From contig CALXGN010000008.1 in NCBI GenBank assembly GCA_944387865.1, positions 1 through 64,000 of the forward strand: a stretch of 64,000 bases of DNA, in the 5' to 3' direction. The stretch is from Scatomorpha stercorigallinarum. Its GTDB lineage: Bacteria; Bacillota; Clostridia; Oscillospirales; Oscillospiraceae. Shown here in pieces: positions 61,642 through 64,000 of this stretch; the stretch's first letter is position 1, and the number at the start of each line of letters is the position of its first letter. The notes beneath the pieces were generated by a model, which was not told where the DNA came from, searched no databases, and saw nothing but the letters and a program-made list of their open reading frames with translations. Both the position numbers and the translations under genes were made by a program.

Positions 61642-62508
61642 ATGGCCAGGAAGAAATCCATACTTGATCTATACAAGATGAAAGAGGCCGGGGAGAAGGC
61701 CTGCTGGATCGTGCTCTATGACAGCGTATTCGCTTCCTATGCCGAGGAGGCGGGGATAGACATGATACTCTGCGGCGACTCCATGGGTATGATCGTCTAC
61801 GGCTGGCCGGGCACGGTCCCGGTCACGATGGACATGAGCATCGCCCACTGCCAGGCCGTGCGCCGCGGCGCGCCCAACACCTACCTTATCGGCGACATGC
61901 CGTTCGGCTCCTATCACGCAAGTTGTGAGGACGCCGTGCGCAACGCGGTGCGCTTTTATAAGGAAGCGGACGTGGACGCCATAAAGCTGGAGGGCGGCGT
62001 GGCAGTTGCGGATAAGATACGCGCCATCGTCAATGCGGGCATGGTCGTCTTTGGGCACATCGGGCTGACGCCGCAGAGCTCGGCCTCCATGGGCGGCTTC
62101 AAGGCCCAGGGACGCACGACGGACTCTGCCCGCGCCGTGATAGAGGACGCCATCGCCGTATATGAGGCCGGCGCGCGCACGCTGCTGCTCGAGGGCGTGC
62201 CCGAGGAGGTCTGCGCCTATGTGCACAAGATGCTGCCCATCCCCGTCTACGGCATCGGCGCGGGCGCGGACTGCGACGGGCAGGTGCTGCTTTCCGCCGA
62301 CCTGCTGGGCATGTACAGGAACTTCACGCCAAAGTTTACGAAAAAATATGCCGATATCGCCGCCGTGGCCACGCAGGGGATGAGCGATTACATACGCGAG
62401 GTTAAAAGCGGCGAGTTCCCCGCGCCGGAGCATAAATACAAGATCTCCGGCGATATCGCCGAGTTTACGGCGCTGTTCGACGAGATGGCGCCGCGGTTCA
62501 GGAAGTGA
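61642..62508 (+). CDS. panB: 3-methyl-2-oxobutanoate hydroxymethyltransferase
   Basis: PanB makes ketopantoate, the first step of pantothenate and CoA synthesis, using methylene-tetrahydrofolate. The 288 residues show the barrel motifs CGDSMGMIVYG, GDMPFGSYHAS, AIKLEGG, FGHIGLTPQS and LLLEGVPEEV. AAGGAGC precedes the ATG. panC and panD are not adjacent; an aminotransferase gene follows 36 bases later, and folD starts 1.3 kb on, which may link it to one-carbon supply. Confidence 0.93.
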   Translation: MARKKSILDLYKMKEAGEKACWIVLYDSVFASYAEEAGIDMILCGDSMGMIVYGWPGTVPVTMDMSIAHCQAVRRGAPNTYLIGDMPFGSYHASCEDAVRNAVRFYKEADVDAIKLEGGVAVADKIRAIVNAGMVVFGHIGLTPQSSASMGGFKAQGRTTDSARAVIEDAIAVYEAGARTLLLEGVPEEVCAYVHKMLPIPVYGIGAGADCDGQVLLSADLLGMYRNFTPKFTKKYADIAAVATQGMSDYIREVKSGEFPAPEHKYKISGDIAEFTALFDEMAPRFRK

Positions 62509-62544
62509 CAGGGCAAAGGACTAACGAAAAAGGAGGTAAAGCAA

Positions 62545-63741
62545 ATGCCGAAACTGGCCCGGAGAATGTACGATATGGAAGGCACGGCCACTATCATCCG
62601 CGCGCTGTTCAACGCCATGGGCTCGCCGGACATGATATCTTTCGGCGGCGGCGCGCCGGCCAGCGAGGGGCTACCCGTGGAGGAGCTGCGCGAGATCTGC
62701 AACGAGGTGCTGACGCGCGACAGGCGCGGCGTGGAAGCGCTGCAATATGGCTCCGTAGCCGGCGTGCCCGACCTGAGGCAGGCCGTGGTGGACGTGCTGT
62801 TGAAGCCGAAAGGGCTGGACGCCTCGCCGGACGAGATCGCCATCGTCAACGGCGGCCTGGAAACGATGAACCTCATGTGCCAGCTGTATATCGACCCCGG
62901 CGACGTGATACTTGTCGAGTCTCCGACTTTCGTCCACTGCGTGGAGATATTCGAGATGTTCCAGGCCAGATGCGTGGCGGTGCAGTGCGACGATAAGGGC
63001 GTGGTCGTGGAGGATGTGGAGCGCAAGATAAAGGAGCTGCACCCCAAGTTCGTTTACGTCATCCCCACGTTCCAGAATCCCACCGGCAAGACGCTGCCGG
63101 CGGACAGGCGCAAACGGCTGGCCGAGCTCGGGAGCGAATACGACGTCATCATCCTTGAGGACGACCCCTATCAGGAGCTGCGCTACAGCGGAGAGCCGCT
63201 GCGGCCCATAAAGTATTATGACACTACGGGGCACACGGTGTATGCCAACAGCTTTTCGAAGATATTCTCGCCTGGCAGCCGCCTCGGCTTCTGCTATGCC
63301 GAGCGAGACATGCTCCTGCGCCTGCTTGACGCCAAGACGGCCACGAATTCGCACACTTCCAATCTGGTGCAGGTGGTGTGCGCCGAGTTTTTCAAGCGCG
63401 GGCTGTTCCCGGAGCATCTGAAAAAAGTCTGCGATATACACCGTGAGCGGCGGGACGTTATGATGAGCTGCCTTGAAAAATACATGCCAGAGGGCGCAAA
63501 ATGGGTGTATCCCGACGGCGGGCTTTTCACCTGGGTGGAGCTGCCGGGCGGCATAGACACCGGGGCCCTGCTGCCGGAGGCCAACGCGAACAAGCTGCAC
63601 TACATCGCCGGGGCCGGTTTCTTCGTGGAAGGGAACGGCAAGGGCAGCAACTGTATGCGTATCAGTTTTGGCAACGTGCCGCCGGCAAAGATAGAGCTGG
63701 GCATGGAGCGCCTGGGCGCGCTCATCAGATCCAAGCTGTAA
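62545..63741 (+). CDS. PLP-dependent class I/II aminotransferase
   Basis: A 398-residue aminotransferase of the group that includes 2-aminoadipate and MocR-like enzymes: ISFGGGAPASEGLP near the start, LQYGSVAGVPDLRQAVVD, PTFQNPTGKTLP, EDDPYQEL, the PLP lysine in SFSKIFSPGSRLGF, and GGLFTWVELP. There is no DNA-binding domain. AAAAAGGAGGTAAAGCAA precedes the ATG. A branched-chain or aromatic keto-acid substrate is plausible; next to panB, conversion of valine to ketoisovalerate (the PanB substrate) is an attractive inference. Confidence 0.88.
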   Translation: MPKLARRMYDMEGTATIIRALFNAMGSPDMISFGGGAPASEGLPVEELREICNEVLTRDRRGVEALQYGSVAGVPDLRQAVVDVLLKPKGLDASPDEIAIVNGGLETMNLMCQLYIDPGDVILVESPTFVHCVEIFEMFQARCVAVQCDDKGVVVEDVERKIKELHPKFVYVIPTFQNPTGKTLPADRRKRLAELGSEYDVIILEDDPYQELRYSGEPLRPIKYYDTTGHTVYANSFSKIFSPGSRLGFCYAERDMLLRLLDAKTATNSHTSNLVQVVCAEFFKRGLFPEHLKKVCDIHRERRDVMMSCLEKYMPEGAKWVYPDGGLFTWVELPGGIDTGALLPEANANKLHYIAGAGFFVEGNGKGSNCMRISFGNVPPAKIELGMERLGALIRSKL

Positions 63742-63840
63742 CAGCTGCCTGAGCGCGGCCACCGATCCCATGTGGACAGGCTGCGGCTGAACACAAGTTA
63801 GCAGGAGAACGTGCGCGGTACGCCGCGCGGGAGGGAAAAT

Positions 63841-64000
63841 ATGGCGGAGATACTGTACGGCGAGCCGGTGGCGGAAGCGCTTTCCGCGGGCACGGCGGCC
63901 ATGGTGGAGCGGCTGCGCGCGCGCGGCGTCACGCCCACGCTGGCCATCGTGCGCGTGGGTGAAAAGGCAGGCGATGTTTCCTATGAGCGCGGGGCGGCGA
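63841..64000 (+). CDS. folD: Methylene-tetrahydrofolate dehydrogenase/cyclohydrolase FolD, 3' end cut
   Basis: The first 53 codons of FolD, which interconverts methylene-, methenyl- and formyl-tetrahydrofolate. LYGEPVAEAL, TPTLAIVRVGE and DVSYERGA are the family N-terminus; the catalytic lysine region is outside the window. GGGAGGGAAAAT precedes the ATG. In many Firmicutes folD lies between nusB and xseA; here it is 28 kb away from them. Confidence 0.9.
   Translation, partial: MAEILYGEPVAEALSAGTAAMVERLRARGVTPTLAIVRVGEKAGDVSYERGAA

Overview
This window is a dense, high-GC chromosome segment from a spore-forming member of the Clostridia. The family Oscillospiraceae (old Clostridium cluster IV) is the most likely home. 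The evidence is the gene order rpoC, then rimP-nusA-ylxR-ylxQ-infB-rbfA-nrnA-truB-ribF, the block asp23-nusB-xseA-xseB-ispA-dxs-tlyA-nadK-argR-recN, RNase J, and the sporulation genes spoIVA and cotJ. The genus cannot be read from the sequence. No rRNA, tRNA, CRISPR array, transposase, integrase or phage gene was seen.

Left part (1-11.2 kb): the end of rpoC, then the nusA-infB translation operon behind a strong promoter and an attenuator-like terminator. From 11.3 to 29.1 kb come a membrane gene of unknown role, a minus-strand operon (DnaQ-like exonuclease, trkA, trkH), a membrane-protein/XRE-repressor pair with an operator on its own promoter, ddl-murF, two tandem M20 amidohydrolases, a spore-coat cotJ operon in which CotJA and CotJB are fused, an HD hydrolase, a propionate-type CoA-transferase with a palindromic operator, and a four-gene envelope operon (XpaC, TelA, LemA-like, TPM-domain).

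Middle (29.2-50 kb): rpe, recR, RNase J, a dipeptidase, an ArsC/Spx-like protein, the nusB-to-recN housekeeping run, tyrS, then an AT-richer patch (about 45.0-46.5 kb) with a gene remnant and an orphan solute-binding lipoprotein whose last 30 codons return to host composition. A DUF3048 lipoprotein, a YwlG-family gene and spoIVA follow.

Right part (50-64 kb): a complete vanG-type cluster, read on the minus strand as vanR-vanS-vanG-vanXY-vanT. It encodes a two-component sensor, a D-Ala-D-Ser-type ligase, a D,D-peptidase and a membrane serine racemase. Two 11-bp-spaced repeats resembling VanR boxes sit just before vanG. A second, divergent OmpR-type two-component system shares the promoter region with vanR. 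Then come secG, a large protein joining a degenerate KaiC-like domain to a PEP-synthase-type ATP-grasp domain, panB, an aminotransferase and the start of folD.

The best candidates for something new are the KaiC-like/PEP-binding protein (58843-61434), the native-looking vanG cluster with its leader hairpin and boxes, the CotJA-CotJB fusion, and the recombination-like junction in the solute-binding protein gene. All calls come from reading the sequence and family knowledge; no database search was run.
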